Positions 1-8,072 of a DNA stretch of 64,000 bases are shown here, one piece after another. How positions within the stretch are numbered: position 1 is the first letter of the stretch; each line of letters begins with the position of its first letter. Under the pieces are notes generated by a model, which was not told where the DNA came from, did not search any database, and saw only the letters and a list, made by a program, of their open reading frames with translations. This DNA comes from an uncultured Bacillota bacterium (GTDB taxonomy: Bacteria > Bacillota_I > Bacilli_A > RFN20 > CAG-631), in the NCBI GenBank assembly GCA_902491575.1, contig CABUID010000003.1, forward strand, positions 66,784 to 130,783, in the 5' to 3' direction. The translations under genes were made by a program, and so were the position numbers.

Positions 1-317
1 ATCTTACCACCAATAATACATAAGAATAAAACGAAAGAAAAAAATGTAGATAAAAATCCTTCTAAAGGTCCAAAACGAATTTCATTACAAATTCGAATGC
101 CATCTTCATTTGGACCAAAATGTCCCATCGTATAAATAAATGATTGATTTTCTGTATAAGTATAAATAAATACAAATAATGATAAAACAAAGACAATACA
201 ACAGACCACTAAAGAAGTCACAAAAGCAAATTTTTTCTTTGTAAAAGAACATAATACTGCCCCTAAAAAGCAACTAATAATCGAAAATAAAGGAAAAGTC
301 AAAATAATGTCATTCAT
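1..317 (-). CDS. mrpD: Mrp/MBH antiporter subunit D-like protein, N-terminal part (cut by window edge)
   Basis: Partial gene: 105 codons from an ATG at 317 run off the left edge without a stop. The reading begins MNDIILTFPLFSIISCFLG and has two hydrophobic segments followed by a GHFGPNEDGI..FGPLEGFLS stretch. This matches the position and style of the N-terminus of MrpD/NuoN-type proton-translocating subunits (often a GGWPAPFGI-like segment before the third helix). It lies 13 bases after the MnhC-like gene, where MrpD is expected in Mrp and MBH operons. Family known; subunit assignment inferred from order and topology. The rest, and any catalytic module, is outside the window. Confidence 0.72.
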   Translation of the reverse strand, partial: MNDIILTFPLFSIISCFLGAVLCSFTKKKFAFVTSLVVCCIVFVLSLFVFIYTYTENQSFIYTMGHFGPNEDGIRICNEIRFGPLEGFLSTFFSFVLFLCIIGGK

Positions 318-330
318 TGTTTCCACCACC

Positions 331-720
331 TTATTTTTCTAAATCATGCATTTTCTTTTCATGCATAAAGATTTTATCTAAATCCAATGTATGATACTTT
401 TTATAAAGTCGAATCGCTAACGCTAACATGATGGCAGATACAGAAACAGAAACCACAATGCCAGTTAAAACAAGACCAGGTGGAATAGGATTAGAATAAT
501 TTGGTAAAGTCGAAGAAATTAAATCATCACCGATTGGAGCTCTCGTCCCACGATAATAACCCATTGCTGTAAGATATAAATAAACTCCTGAATCCATAAT
601 ATCCATGCCAATAATTTTTTTAATTAGATTTTTATGAAAAACTAACATTGAAAATCCAATACCAAATAAAACAAAGGCAATAATATAAATATAGTTTTCT
701 ATAAAATTATCTCCAAACAT
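331..720 (-). CDS. mrpC: Na+/H+ antiporter subunit MnhC/MrpC (NuoK-like)
   Basis: This 129-residue membrane protein has three predicted helices (about residues 9-27, 31-50 and 83-104) and is rich in Gly and Ile. The segment FGIGFSMLVFHKNLIKKIIGMDIMDSG and the later PIPPGLVLTGIVVSVSVSAIML are typical of NuoK/MnhC proteins, including the conserved P-x-x-L-V-L-T-x-I-V-V motif. It would form part of the membrane complex that exchanges Na+ for H+. It sits 2 bases after the MnhB gene and 13 before the MnhD gene in one operon. The length is normal for MrpC. High confidence in the family; the exchanged cation is inferred. Confidence 0.88.
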   Translation of the reverse strand: MFGDNFIENYIYIIAFVLFGIGFSMLVFHKNLIKKIIGMDIMDSGVYLYLTAMGYYRGTRAPIGDDLISSTLPNYSNPIPPGLVLTGIVVSVSVSAIMLALAIRLYKKYHTLDLDKIFMHEKKMHDLEK

Positions 721-722
721 TT

Positions 723-1631
723 TTAAATTTCTCCTTTCTTAAATAAGGAGTAAAAGCCATACATTGTACATGCAACTACTGCTCCTACACAAATATTTAA
801 AATCAAAATATAACCCCCACTCAGGATAGATCCATTTGAAAAAGAATGAAACCAATGAGAAATAGGATCATAATATTCCATTCCTCCCATTAAAAAGGAA
901 TAACATTTTGTAATCGCATAACCACTTAAAGCGATGGCAGAAATCATTTTAAAAGTTTTTAATTTAAAAAATCTACTTGCGACTTCATCACCAAAAGCTA
1001 AAGAAAACAAAATTAATCCTGCGCCCAATATAGCTCCGCCACTAAATCCACCACCAGGAGATAAGTGTCCGTTTAAAACAACATAAATTCCAAAAATAAA
1101 GATAATAGGAATTAATAATGAAGCGGCATAACGTACGATTGAATCTTTGTTGACTACAAAACCTTTATGGATATTTTTGGCATCGTCTTGCCCAATTCCT
1201 TGTAATAAAACAAAAACACAAGTGACAGCACTAAATAAAACAAAAGATTCCCCCAAAGTATCAAAAGCACGATAGTCTAAAATCATTCCTGTAACCGAAT
1301 TAATGGATTTTGTATCTTCTAAAGCATGGTCTATATAATATCGAGCTACATAATTCCATGTTACATTCACTGTACCAAATCGTTCAAGATAAGTTGTCGA
1401 AATAATCAAAACACCTACGTAAATGACAAAAGTCAAAATGGATAATATAATATGTGGCCATGTAATGAGTGATACGGTAGTATGAACTATTTTTTGTTTT
1501 TCTTTTCCACTGATTGAATGAATGAGTTCTTCACTATTCAATTCATGTTTTTCTTCTTGAAGTTCATAAGGCTGAACTTCTTGATTAAAAATATCTTTAT
1601 CTCCATTAAGCCATCTTTTAAAATTTTTCAT
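723..1631 (-). CDS. mrpB: Fused MbhE-like / MnhB (MrpB) antiporter subunit
   Basis: The 302-residue protein joins two modules. Residues about 1-145 have a charged cytoplasmic start, a helix near 55-80 and the segment ILDYRAFDTLGESFVLFSA, which resembles the MbhE-type region found at the C-terminal end of large MrpA proteins. Residues about 165-300 are a normal MnhB domain with four helices and the signature GGGFSGGAILGAGLILFS. It overlaps the preceding DUF4040 gene by 14 bases. In Pyrococcus-type MBH these are separate genes (mbhE, mbhF); here they are one. Membrane-embedded part of a cation/proton antiporter. Domain calls are from family knowledge; a precise split would need a profile search. 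Confidence 0.82.
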   Translation of the reverse strand: MKNFKRWLNGDKDIFNQEVQPYELQEEKHELNSEELIHSISGKEKQKIVHTTVSLITWPHIILSILTFVIYVGVLIISTTYLERFGTVNVTWNYVARYYIDHALEDTKSINSVTGMILDYRAFDTLGESFVLFSAVTCVFVLLQGIGQDDAKNIHKGFVVNKDSIVRYAASLLIPIIFIFGIYVVLNGHLSPGGGFSGGAILGAGLILFSLAFGDEVASRFFKLKTFKMISAIALSGYAITKCYSFLMGGMEYYDPISHWFHSFSNGSILSGGYILILNICVGAVVACTMYGFYSLFKKGEI

Positions 1632-1890
1632 TGGTTTTAAATGCCTCCTCTATTCGTTTGATTTTATCTAATGTAACAAAATAAAGAATGGATGTTATCC
1701 CCGCACCGACAGCCGCTTCAGTGATTGCCAAATCGGGAGCTTGTAATAATACCCAAATAATAGACATAATCAAAGAAAAAGACATATAAATAACAACAGC
1801 TGTTAAAAGTTTTTTAGTAAAAATAGTTGCAATGGCACAGACAACAATTAAAGCAAGTAAAATCATAATGATGATATCTTTACTATCCAT
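1618..1890 (-). CDS. DUF4040 (MbhD-like) antiporter subunit
   Basis: A 90-residue protein with three helices. The segment LLQAPDLAITEAAVGAGITS is the hallmark of DUF4040, the piece of MrpA/MbhD that shares sequence with NuoJ. The ATG at 1890 is chosen because a strong AAAGGAGGTG site lies nine bases upstream; a longer reading (to 1929) would start before that site. It overlaps the MrpG end by 8 bases and the MrpB start by 14, so translation is probably coupled. A separate DUF4040 gene, instead of a large MrpA, is the organisation of MBH/MBS and Thermotoga-type Mrp complexes. Confidence 0.85.
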   Translation of the reverse strand: MDSKDIIIMILLALIVVCAIATIFTKKLLTAVVIYMSFSLIMSIIWVLLQAPDLAITEAAVGAGITSILYFVTLDKIKRIEEAFKTNEKF

Positions 1891-2266
1891 TATGATGGAC
1901 ACCTCCTTTGTCATCCACATCGATTTCAACCGTTTCCTTATCCGTATTCGAATCCGTTAAATAAATTAGTTTGCTTACAATGTGTGAAGAAACAGGTGAA
2001 GTTATCCATAAAAAGAAAACAACACAAGCTAGTTTGATAGAAGTTACATCCAATTGACCATCTTCTGTAACAAATCCTTTGGCAATAATTAATCCCAATA
2101 CAATAAAAAACAAACCTAATGTGTCTATTAATGCAGCAGCATGCATTCGGTTTAAAATAAATTTTAACTTATAAAAGCCAATAATTCCTGTAATCGTAAT
2201 AAATAAACCAATTAAAATAAAGAAAGCAGAAAAACCAAAACGTATATATTCACCCATTATTTTCAT
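1883..2266 (-). CDS. mrpG: Antiporter subunit MnhG/MrpG
   Basis: Small membrane protein (about 127 residues) with three helices and the MrpG signature IGFYKLKFILNRMHAAALIDTLGLFFIVLGL. MrpG is an accessory subunit of the Na+/H+ antiporter complex. The start is uncertain: AGGAGG lies only three bases before the ATG at 2266 and twelve before the ATG at 2257, and both give a sensible N-terminus; the longer reading to 2299 begins upstream of the ribosome binding site and is unlikely. The C-terminal tail is acidic then ends in GGVHHNG. Overlaps the MrpF stop and the DUF4040 start. Confidence 0.85.
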   Translation of the reverse strand: MKIMGEYIRFGFSAFFILIGLFITITGIIGFYKLKFILNRMHAAALIDTLGLFFIVLGLIIAKGFVTEDGQLDVTSIKLACVVFFLWITSPVSSHIVSKLIYLTDSNTDKETVEIDVDDKGGVHHNG

Positions 2267-2585
2267 TTTCCTCCTTTTCATTTTCCATTTCTTTTGCAAA
2301 TTTTTTTCTCATATTGACATTGATAAAAATATTTGCAAAAACAATAATCGAAACAAAACTTATTAATACATAAATCATCGATATATCTGCAAGATAACCT
2401 TCCGTTTTAAAATAAACAGTTAACGTACATAAAATCATAACAACCAAGGTCGAAAGCATATTGATGGAAACAATTCTATCTGCAATTTTTGGACCAATAA
2501 TGGATTTAATAATTGCAAAAATAATAAGTATTCCCAGTATAATACAAAGACCAATCAATAAATAATCATATAAAGTATCTATCAT
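2250..2585 (-). CDS. mrpF: Antiporter subunit MnhF/MrpF
   Basis: A 111-residue protein with three helices and the MrpF-type core KSIIGPKIADRIVSINMLSTL, where the P-x-x-x-D-R-I/V pattern is characteristic. The C-terminus is a short charged tail (KEMENEKEENENNG). Its ATG overlaps the MrpE stop as ATGA, a 4-base overlap typical of translational coupling, and it ends with TGA at 2250-2252. MrpF is an accessory subunit also linked to cholate/Na+ efflux in some bacteria (family knowledge). Its role here follows from the operon. Confidence 0.87.
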   Translation of the reverse strand: MIDTLYDYLLIGLCIILGILIIFAIIKSIIGPKIADRIVSINMLSTLVVMILCTLTVYFKTEGYLADISMIYVLISFVSIIVFANIFINVNMRKKFAKEMENEKEENENNG

Positions 2586-3046
2586 TTTGTATTTGCCTCC
2601 ATTTTCTTTAATATCTTCAGTAATATACTATCTTCAATTCCATCAATGTACTCTGCTCTTAATGCATGAACTGTATAATGGTTTTCTTCTAAAGAGATTG
2701 TAATCGTTCCGGGAGTTAAAGTAATAGAGTTAGCAAATAAAACACGCAAAAAAGGAGATTTTAAATCAATCGTAAAATGAACAATTTCTGGTTCTGGTGT
2801 TTTGTTTGCCCAAATTAAAGTTATAATATTCAAATTTGATTTTACAACTTCAACAATCAGCATAAACAAAAAAGCAATGAATAAAGGGATATTTTTACAA
2901 AACAAAATATCTTTTTTCAATGAAAACCTTAAAAAGCAACAGGCAAATAAATAGACAAGAGCCGATAGAATTATACCAATGATTACAAGTTCTAAAGTTA
3001 CTTTACCATTTATTAATAGCCAAAATAAAAATAACAAAATAAACAC
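2582..3046 (-). CDS. mrpE: Antiporter subunit MnhE/MrpE
   Basis: First gene of the antiporter operon: 154 residues, two or three N-terminal helices and a soluble C-terminal region with the MrpE signature LRVLFANSITLTPGTITISL. The start codon is GTG at 3046, preceded by a weak GGAAGTGAG site; no better start is visible. A near-ideal promoter lies at 3078-3106. The E-F-G-first order differs from Bacillus mrpABCDEFG and matches archaeal MBH and Thermotoga-type Mrp operons. Confidence 0.87.
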   Translation of the reverse strand: MFILLFLFWLLINGKVTLELVIIGIILSALVYLFACCFLRFSLKKDILFCKNIPLFIAFLFMLIVEVVKSNLNIITLIWANKTPEPEIVHFTIDLKSPFLRVLFANSITLTPGTITISLEENHYTVHALRAEYIDGIEDSILLKILKKMEANTK

Positions 3047-3077
3047 AAATTCTCACTTCCATTCTAAGACATCCATT

Positions 3078-3106
3078 ATTATACTCTAACGTCATTTTTC
3101 TATCAA
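3078..3106 (-). promoter_or_regulatory. Promoter of the antiporter operon
   Basis: Read on the minus strand: TTGATA, 17 bases, then TATAAT, ending about 32 bases before the GTG start of mrpE. This is a near-consensus sigma-A promoter. Confidence 0.7.
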
Positions 3107-3123
3107 GAAAAAAAGGAAATTTT

Positions 3124-3140
3124 ATACTATATAATAGTAT
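3124..3140 (-). terminator. Possible weak terminator of the acyltransferase gene
   Basis: ATACTAT / ATAGTAT stem with a 3-base loop overlapping the last codons of the gene, followed some ten bases later by a run of seven T on the minus strand. An AT-only stem, so termination may be partial. Confidence 0.4.
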
Positions 3141-4332
3141 AATATTTGTCATTTCCTTTTTCTTTCATATGTGTGTCTAATTGATTAAATATCAAAACAT
3201 ATTTTAATGGATTAAACCGTTGATGACCAACTACTAAATAGTCTTTATCCAAAGTTGAAAAATTAAATTTTCGACCTCCAATTACGGAAGCAATTGTAAT
3301 ATTTCTTATAAATATATTTTGTTTTTGGTTTCCTTCAAAAATAAGTTCCTTATTCGTTAATTTTATGTTTCCTTTATGAATCAATTTTCTTCTTTTTCGA
3401 AGTGTCGTTTCATAAATTTTTACCTTTTCATCTATAAATATAGTTTCGATATCGTTATAATTTAATTCTCTACACCATTTCTTTTGAAATTCATACCAAT
3501 CATTTAAAATAGCAAAAGTAAATTTTTCATTTTCAGATTTTAAATGTAAATTTGGTGTATATTCTACTTTTAAATTACATTTTCGACAATATAAAAATTC
3601 ATTTTTTGAATATAAAGTTTGAACACTTTGACAACAAGGACAAACAAAAAGCATTCTTTCTAAATATTCTGCCCGTTTTTTACTATAATAGTTTTGATTA
3701 CTTTCACTATCGTAAACTTTTAAATTTTCTTTAATGATACTAAAAAGTTCATCATCACTCATTTTTTCATATTCTTCAGGAAGAATTTTCTTTTTGATTT
3801 CTCCATAATATGGTCCTTTTCTTTTATGTTTTGCAAAACGAGGCATGATACCATTACCACCATGTAAATTATATAAAATCAAAGGTATCTTTGACGCTTT
3901 AATTAATTTTGCAACACTATTATCGATAAAAAATTGAAATTCCGCATAACTTCTATTTCCTTCAGGAAAAAGACCAATAGACCCTTTTTCTTTTATAATT
4001 GTTAAAATACTTTTTATACATTTTGGATCAACGGCAGCCTTTTTCTTGGGTATTGCTCCAAAACATTTCCCAACAATAAGTCTACCAAAAAAACTTGAGA
4101 AAACACTATCCGAACAAACATAATAAATCGGTTTATTGAAAGCCATACTGATTAAAATTGGATCATAATCGGTTTGATGATTAGATAGTATAAATACATT
4201 TTCATTTTTAGACAAGCATTCCATTTTTGGACGTTTATAACCATAAAACCAACGAAAAATAAGATTACAAGGTATTCGCACTAACTCTACAAATAATTGA
4301 TGTTTTTTCTTTACTAATTTATTTTTTTTCAT
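3127..4332 (-). CDS. PlsC-like acyltransferase with zinc ribbon and extra C-terminal domain
   Basis: About 401 residues. The N-terminal half is a 1-acyl-glycerol-3-phosphate acyltransferase fold: NHQTDYDP (the catalytic HX4D) and FPEGNRS (substrate-binding EGxRS) are present. It would acylate lysophosphatidic acid at the membrane. Unlike ordinary 200-250-residue PlsC, it continues with a zinc ribbon (CPCC ... CRKC) near residues 230-255 and then about 150 residues that end in a beta-rich stretch resembling a GRAM/PH-like module. ATG at 4332 is preferred because GGTGAT lies four bases upstream; GTG at 4344 overlaps that site. Acyltransferase call firm; exact acceptor and the extra domains' roles unknown. 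Confidence 0.8.
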   Translation of the reverse strand: MKKNKLVKKKHQLFVELVRIPCNLIFRWFYGYKRPKMECLSKNENVFILSNHQTDYDPILISMAFNKPIYYVCSDSVFSSFFGRLIVGKCFGAIPKKKAAVDPKCIKSILTIIKEKGSIGLFPEGNRSYAEFQFFIDNSVAKLIKASKIPLILYNLHGGNGIMPRFAKHKRKGPYYGEIKKKILPEEYEKMSDDELFSIIKENLKVYDSESNQNYYSKKRAEYLERMLFVCPCCQSVQTLYSKNEFLYCRKCNLKVEYTPNLHLKSENEKFTFAILNDWYEFQKKWCRELNYNDIETIFIDEKVKIYETTLRKRRKLIHKGNIKLTNKELIFEGNQKQNIFIRNITIASVIGGRKFNFSTLDKDYLVVGHQRFNPLKYVLIFNQLDTHMKEKGNDKYYTII

Positions 4333-4503
4333 ACTTATCACCACTTGTTTTATATTATAAACTATTTTTTATATTTTTTCTAATAGAAGTATTTTCCTTT
4401 GTGTCAATCATGAATGATTTAGTGTCATTTCTTATTATATATTTATTTTGCATTTTCAAAAAAACAATATTTTATTATAATTTTTTCAAAGGAGAATTAT
4501 AAA

Positions 4504-6168
4504 ATGATCAATAAAATGGAATTAAGATTTTCATCAATAAAAGACTTTTTTACAGAAAAAAATACGGTTTTAAACTATACGATGAAAGTACCCTATACCG
4601 ATACTTATCGTGTAACTTTTAAAAAATTAGCATCTGTCGCAATTTATGATGATAACCATCAATTAATCAAGGAAGCAAGTGATACTTTTGAAATCTTTTT
4701 AAATCAAGATCAAATTGTTAAAGTCGTCCTCAACAAAGGAAATGGAAACACTTGTGATGTTAAAATAATGGCCCTTCATCATAAAGCTGTCATGCCCTAT
4801 GAGCCTTATCAACAACTAAATACGAGAAAATTAAGAACGCATGGAGATGCAAGTAAAGACCCTTTAACACCTGCGGTAATTAAAAGTGTTAAAAGAGATG
4901 ATGGTTTAGGATTATATATTAATTGTAACAATCCTGAAAAATTAACTCAACACGATATTGGCAAAGCATTGTCCCGTGTAAATGTTTCGAATAAAAAAGT
5001 ATTTTTCACTTTTGAACATAATAATCTTGATGAACCTTTTTACTATGGCTATCAAGTAAAAAATACTGGAAAAGAAGATTTATATATTACTGTTTTAAAT
5101 ATGGGTCTTCATTTAGATGGACCAGGCTGTTGGCTTGGAGAAAAAGAATGGATCGATTTTTATAACGTAAACTTTCGATTTGATGGTTCTAAATGGACAG
5201 ATAAACAAAAAGAATCTTTTAAAGACTTCTTTAATTTCTCAAATCAATATAAAGCCCCTAAAAATCAACCGATAACTTACCGCATACCAAGTGGAAAATA
5301 TATTTATGTAATGGGTGGAACTACCAAAGATGCCTATAAACATATCAACGTATGGAAAACTGCAGATAAAGTTGTAAATGGAGGTTGTTCGAATGGTGTT
5401 GTATTATTTGATGTAATTGGTGAAGCAGAAGGTAGTTTTTTTGTGTATACGAATCCTAATCAAATTAAAAATAATACTTCTCACCAAGGTTATGTCGTAC
5501 AACGTGATGGACATGATTATGGTTCACAATATGTTGGCTATGATAACTGTCATGGAGTTGTAGATACGCATTTACTTTATACTTTTAACGATTTAACAAA
5601 GCCACAAGATTTACCTGTAACATTTACCAACTATTATGTAGATGAATTACCAAAAGAAAAAATACCTTATCTAAAACTAAATAGTGTTGCTCATCAACAA
5701 ACATTGAATTATTTTGCATCTCATATGAATCCTCAAAATGCCCATGATGTTGTTGGTACAGATATGACGAAATACTATACGATCAACGACAAAGGTGAAG
5801 AAATATGTATTGACGCAGATCATTTAGATGGACATGGAAATGTTTCAAATATCGGAAACTGGATGATGGACTACATGGATTATTATACTTTCGTCAATCA
5901 AGGAGACCAAGATAGAGAAGTCACCATCGACATGAGAAATACAGGTTCTATTTGTGTATTTATACGCGATAAAAATGGCAAATTAACTCGATTTGCACCT
6001 CAATTTACTATTATGCATACATCCTTAAATGGTCCTGAATATTCTATTAAAGATCATTTTGAATATACTATCAAAATTAAAGCCCATAGTATTAAACAAT
6101 TTATTATTGAATATAATCTATTAGCTAATTCATGTGGCTATGTCGTTCGAAAAACGAAATTAAAATAA
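4504..6168 (+). CDS. Uncharacterised 554-residue beta-rich protein
   Basis: I do not recognise this protein. It has no signal peptide or membrane helix, so it appears cytoplasmic unless exported by another route. The sequence is rich in aromatic residues, Asn, Asp, His and Gly, with alternating hydrophobic patterns suggesting beta-sandwich domains. Short motifs include GPGCWLGEKEWIDFY (near residue 205), GGCSNGVVLFDV, HQGYVVQRDGHDYGSQYVGY and HLDGHGNVSNIGNWMMDYMDYY. A good AAAGGAG site precedes the ATG. It stands alone, divergent from the acyltransferase gene, with its own terminator. Aromatic- and His-rich beta proteins are often carbohydrate-binding, but that is a guess. Confidence 0.8.
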   Translation: MINKMELRFSSIKDFFTEKNTVLNYTMKVPYTDTYRVTFKKLASVAIYDDNHQLIKEASDTFEIFLNQDQIVKVVLNKGNGNTCDVKIMALHHKAVMPYEPYQQLNTRKLRTHGDASKDPLTPAVIKSVKRDDGLGLYINCNNPEKLTQHDIGKALSRVNVSNKKVFFTFEHNNLDEPFYYGYQVKNTGKEDLYITVLNMGLHLDGPGCWLGEKEWIDFYNVNFRFDGSKWTDKQKESFKDFFNFSNQYKAPKNQPITYRIPSGKYIYVMGGTTKDAYKHINVWKTADKVVNGGCSNGVVLFDVIGEAEGSFFVYTNPNQIKNNTSHQGYVVQRDGHDYGSQYVGYDNCHGVVDTHLLYTFNDLTKPQDLPVTFTNYYVDELPKEKIPYLKLNSVAHQQTLNYFASHMNPQNAHDVVGTDMTKYYTINDKGEEICIDADHLDGHGNVSNIGNWMMDYMDYYTFVNQGDQDREVTIDMRNTGSICVFIRDKNGKLTRFAPQFTIMHTSLNGPEYSIKDHFEYTIKIKAHSIKQFIIEYNLLANSCGYVVRKTKLK

Positions 6169-6177
6169 TTATTTCTT

Positions 6178-6207
6178 AAGATGTTCTAATTAGAACATCT
6201 TTTTCTT
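6178..6207 (+). terminator. Terminator of the 554-residue protein gene
   Basis: Perfect 24-base palindrome (AAGATGTTC / GAACATCTT arms) at 6178-6201 starting nine bases after the stop, followed by TTTC TTT. Confidence 0.8.
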
Positions 6208-6244
6208 TAAAAAAAGATTGTAGCTTAGCCAAACTACAATCTTT
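6208..6244 (-). terminator. Terminator of the MoxR/vWA operon
   Basis: Arms AAAGATTGTAG and CTACAATCTTT (6213-6223, 6234-6244) form an 11-bp stem directly at the stop of the last operon gene; a run of T follows on the minus strand. Confidence 0.8.
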
Positions 6245-8072
6245 ATTTTGATAAACAATATAATATCCAATCAAAAAGTAATAAGCAAACTCCAATGAGC
6301 AATAAAATATAGGTTAAATCATAAGAACTTGTCCGTATTCCCTCTACTTTTTCACCCATTAAAACTAATGACTTTTCACTTATAACTGGATTACTTTCTA
6401 AAATAGAAAACGAAGAATAAAATTTTATTTTTTTATTTTCACCATTTGCATTGACATGAATCTCATATTCGCCTACTTCATTTAAAGTATAAGAAACTAC
6501 ACTTTCTGAATTACAATCTAAAAATGAAATTTTTTCAGAAGGAGATATCACTTCAATCGATTCACAATTGGGTAATACATTAATTGAAATTTCATTTCCA
6601 CAAGAATAAGCATAGCCATTCATCACTTCTGGTACAGTATAGTTCAAAAAATTCTTCATCAGGACAATAAAATCCATTAATAAAGGTAAATTCGAATCAT
6701 GTAAGTCAAAGGCAAATACCACTTCACGCGTTAAATTCTCATTTAAACCAGCAAAAACAACAGGCTGTCCCTCGTAAGTTAAAATAGGTGTAAAAGAATT
6801 ATAAATACTGTATTTTAAATATTTAGAAATGTAGATTTTATCTTCTTTTATATTTTCAGTAAGAACCTTATAAAATGAACTAGTATCATTTGTATAATTT
6901 AATAATCCCGCTTCATCTAAAACCACTTGATTTTGATAAACAAATCCTGAAGAAGCAATGTTTGAATCAACATCAAACATCCAAATTCCTCCGTCAGTCG
7001 GTAATTCTAAAGGCGCATAGCCATCAAATACATATAAATCATAACCAGTCACATTATTATAGGTATTTGAACTATAAATATCAATATCACTACTCCCCAT
7101 TGCACTCAATATCGTTTGAATATAAAATGGATTTTCAGAAACAATAGCCGATTTAAATCGTTCTCTTGGTTCGTGTAAAAAAACGGTATATTGATTATCT
7201 AAATCTAAAGAATCTGAATTCGTAATCTCGACTGTTAACTTTTCAAAATCTGTTTCTAAAATATTAAAATTAAAACGACATTTTATTAATTTTTTTACAT
7301 TTACAATTTGAGATTTAATGGCCACATCATCTAGCCATAAACGAACATTCAAATTTGCATCATTCGTATAGGAAAAAATATCCCCTTCAATGTTAATATG
7401 ACCATCCTCTATCGTATAATCACAATTCGTAATCGCATAATTATCAACACTTTTTGCAACATTGATAACCTCTATATTTTCAGTACTTTCATAGCTTTTA
7501 TCGGTAAAATAATAGGCTTGTATGGAAGGATCTAAATAAAATGCCTCTTGAAGAAGCAAAAGCGCATCATCGATGGTAGAAAACATATTGGAAACTTTTA
7601 AAGAGGATAATGCCGTATATACTTCATCTTTCGATTCTGTTTCTTTTAGAATATAGCGTGTATTATCACATAACATAATAATCGAATAACAACTACCATT
7701 TTTAGATTTTTGAACCATTGAAGAAATCTTTTCTTTTGCAATATCAAAACGATTTTTATCGCCATCTTGAATATTCATACTTCCTGAATTATCTATAATA
7801 AAATAAATATTTTCTGCAGCATTGTGCGTATAAACTACAGGTTGTGCTAAAGAAAAAGAAAAAACAATAGCAATAAAAATTTGTAATAAAAGTATCCAAG
7901 GTTGACTAATCTTACTTAATGGTATTTTTTTCTTTTCAAATCTTTCACTGACAAGCCAAATATACGTAGAAGAAACTTCTTTTTCTTTAAACTTGTGCAA
8001 GATGAAATAGAAAATGATTAATAAAGGAATAGCTATCAAAGCTAGCAAACCAAAAGGATTTTTTAAAGTCAT
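6243..8072 (-). CDS. BatA-like membrane protein with von Willebrand A domain
   Basis: About 609 residues. The N-terminus (NPFGLLALIAIPLLIIFYF, then EVSSTYIW) is the BatA domain, with two helices ending in FSLAQPV. A vWA domain follows with the intact MIDAS motif DNSGS near residue 92. The C-terminal half is predicted extracytoplasmic beta structure and ends in one helix (LTYILLLIGVCLLLFDWIL). The start is ATG at 8072: it has AAAGGAG upstream and shares the TAATG junction with the DUF58 stop. MoxR/BatA systems act in envelope or metal-cofactor chaperoning; the substrate here is unknown. Last gene of a five-gene operon. Confidence 0.82.
   Translation of the reverse strand: MTLKNPFGLLALIAIPLLIIFYFILHKFKEKEVSSTYIWLVSERFEKKKIPLSKISQPWILLLQIFIAIVFSFSLAQPVVYTHNAAENIYFIIDNSGSMNIQDGDKNRFDIAKEKISSMVQKSKNGSCYSIIMLCDNTRYILKETESKDEVYTALSSLKVSNMFSTIDDALLLLQEAFYLDPSIQAYYFTDKSYESTENIEVINVAKSVDNYAITNCDYTIEDGHINIEGDIFSYTNDANLNVRLWLDDVAIKSQIVNVKKLIKCRFNFNILETDFEKLTVEITNSDSLDLDNQYTVFLHEPRERFKSAIVSENPFYIQTILSAMGSSDIDIYSSNTYNNVTGYDLYVFDGYAPLELPTDGGIWMFDVDSNIASSGFVYQNQVVLDEAGLLNYTNDTSSFYKVLTENIKEDKIYISKYLKYSIYNSFTPILTYEGQPVVFAGLNENLTREVVFAFDLHDSNLPLLMDFIVLMKNFLNYTVPEVMNGYAYSCGNEISINVLPNCESIEVISPSEKISFLDCNSESVVSYTLNEVGEYEIHVNANGENKKIKFYSSFSILESNPVISEKSLVLMGEKVEGIRTSSYDLTYILLLIGVCLLLFDWILYCLSK

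Noticed and set aside
2250..2585. Mycoplasma code (TGA as Trp)
   Set aside because: mrpE and mrpF end at TGA exactly where family members end, and Trp is encoded by TGG throughout.
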